Assembly: GCA_903643055.1 (NCBI GenBank)
Contig: CAHJWV010000182.1
Span: forward strand, 1 to 6,543
DNA: 6,543 nt
From: Burkholderiales bacterium
GTDB taxonomy: Bacteria; Pseudomonadota; Gammaproteobacteria; Burkholderiales; Burkholderiaceae
Direction of reading: 5' to 3'
The notes under the pieces were generated by a model. That model did no database searches, was not told the origin of the DNA, and saw only the letters and a list, made by a program, of their open reading frames with translations. The position numbers and the translations under genes were made by a program. Shown here one piece after another: positions 6,014 to 6,543 of the stretch. The first letter of the stretch is position 1; every line of letters starts with the position of its first letter.

Positions 6014-6030
6014 TTTCCGGATCACGGAAG
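6014..6030. repeat. Small hairpin in the gap before the kinase-like gene
   Basis: TTCCG (6015-6019) and CGGAA (6025-6029) pair around a five-base loop, with a possible extra weak pair outside. It lies in the 153-bp gap (5962-6114) between the end of the GST gene and the start of the kinase-like gene, both on the minus strand. It might be a weak terminator or a regulator site; no convincing promoter or T run was found in this gap. Confidence 0.25.
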
Positions 6031-6114
6031 CGCCGACACCCCGATTTTCGACGAAGTGGGCGACGCCCGTTTCATCGGCCGCCCCTGCGCTTCAGGTCAG
6101 TGTCGATGACGGGG

Positions 6115-6543
6115 TCAGCGCCGCTGGTATTGCTGGGCTCCGAAAAGCACGTCGCGGGCTTGCTGATCGACCAAGGGGCGGCGCAATGTGGCCAGCACTT
6201 CGACGCCGCGCTGCACCGCGGGGCGCGCTTCGATCTTGTCGAACCAGGCTTTGAGGTGGGGATGGTCGGCCCAGTCGATGCCTTGGTTGCGCCACGAACG
6301 AAGCCACGGGAAGACCGCGATGTCGGCGACGCTGTACGCGTCGCTGGCAAGGTAGGGATGATCGGCCAGGCGCTTGTCGAGCACGCCATACAGGCGCTTG
6401 GCTTCGTTGGTGTAGCGGTCGATCGCATAGCCGATCTTCTCGGGCGCATAGATGCGGAAGTGGTGGGCCTGGCCGAGCATCGGGCCGACTCCGCCCATCT
6501 GGAACATCAGCCACTGCAACACTTCGTATTTGCCGCTGGTGGA
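6115..6543 (-). CDS. Glutathione S-transferase, C-terminal part, cut by window edge
   Basis: The frame is open from the right edge to a TGA at 6115-6117, giving 142 residues. The visible part is the all-helical C-terminal domain of a glutathione S-transferase. The segment SGKYEVLQWLMFQMGGVGPMLGQAHHF, followed by APEKIGYAIDRYTNEAKRLYGVLDKRL and then YSVADIAVFPW, is characteristic of the bacterial YfcG/YghU-like (nu-class) group. YSVADIAVFPW holds the conserved N-capping Asp of the GST fold motif. The N-terminal thioredoxin-like domain that binds glutathione is outside the window. YfcG-type enzymes reduce disulfides with glutathione and work in the cytoplasm. The gene is upstream of the kinase-like gene on the same strand, with a 153-bp gap, so cotranscription is uncertain. 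Subfamily assignment rests on recognised motif patterns only. Confidence 0.88.
   Translation of the reverse strand, partial: STSGKYEVLQWLMFQMGGVGPMLGQAHHFRIYAPEKIGYAIDRYTNEAKRLYGVLDKRLADHPYLASDAYSVADIAVFPWLRSWRNQGIDWADHPHLKAWFDKIEARPAVQRGVEVLATLRRPLVDQQARDVLFGAQQYQRR

Noticed and set aside
1..6543. CRISPR arrays, tRNA genes or mobile-element ends
   Set aside because: No regularly spaced repeats, no tRNA-like cloverleaf and no transposase or integrase motifs were found on either strand by reading.

Overview
The window is GC-rich DNA with dense, short-gapped genes. Codon use strongly favours G/C in third positions, and the protein families present suggest a betaproteobacterium, probably a Burkholderiales member (inference from composition and gene families only). 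I see no tRNA, rRNA, CRISPR array, transposase, integrase or plasmid/phage replication gene. It reads as ordinary chromosome around one unusual gene.

Layout: (1) 1-707, minus strand, is the N-terminal part of an AI-2E family (PerM-like) multi-pass membrane protein cut by the left edge. (2) 843-1034, minus, is a 63-residue MxCxxC heavy-metal-associated (CopZ-like) protein, followed by a good terminator-like hairpin. A roughly 260-bp divergent control region separates it from (3) 1297-1731, plus, a short protein with one membrane helix, a long coiled coil and an acidic tail. (4) 1830-2171, plus, is a secreted DUF2845-type small protein with four cysteines; it converges on (5) 2276-3397, minus, an AsmA-like/DUF748-type envelope protein. 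(6) 3586-5961, minus, is a 791-residue protein with an N-terminal protein-kinase fold, a long low-complexity linker, one membrane helix and a four-cysteine C-terminal tail. (7) 6115-6543, minus, is the C-terminal part of a glutathione S-transferase cut by the right edge.

The most notable gene is (6). It keeps the ATP-binding Lys (VAIK), the alpha-C Glu, the catalytic-loop Asn and the Asp of the DFG motif. It has HRR in place of HRD (the catalytic base is an Arg), DFD in place of DFG, and a glycine loop with two of three glycines replaced. It therefore looks like a membrane-anchored pseudokinase. Its predicted periplasmic part is short, low in complexity, contains a serine tract encoded by a GATGAC hexanucleotide microsatellite, and ends in a compact Cys-x10-Cys-x4-Cys-x10-Cys tail. 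The 188 bp after it hold two interleaved perfect 8-bp inverted repeats that cannot easily form together. Genes 5, 6 and 7 share a strand but are separated by about 150-190 bp, so a common operon is possible but not shown.
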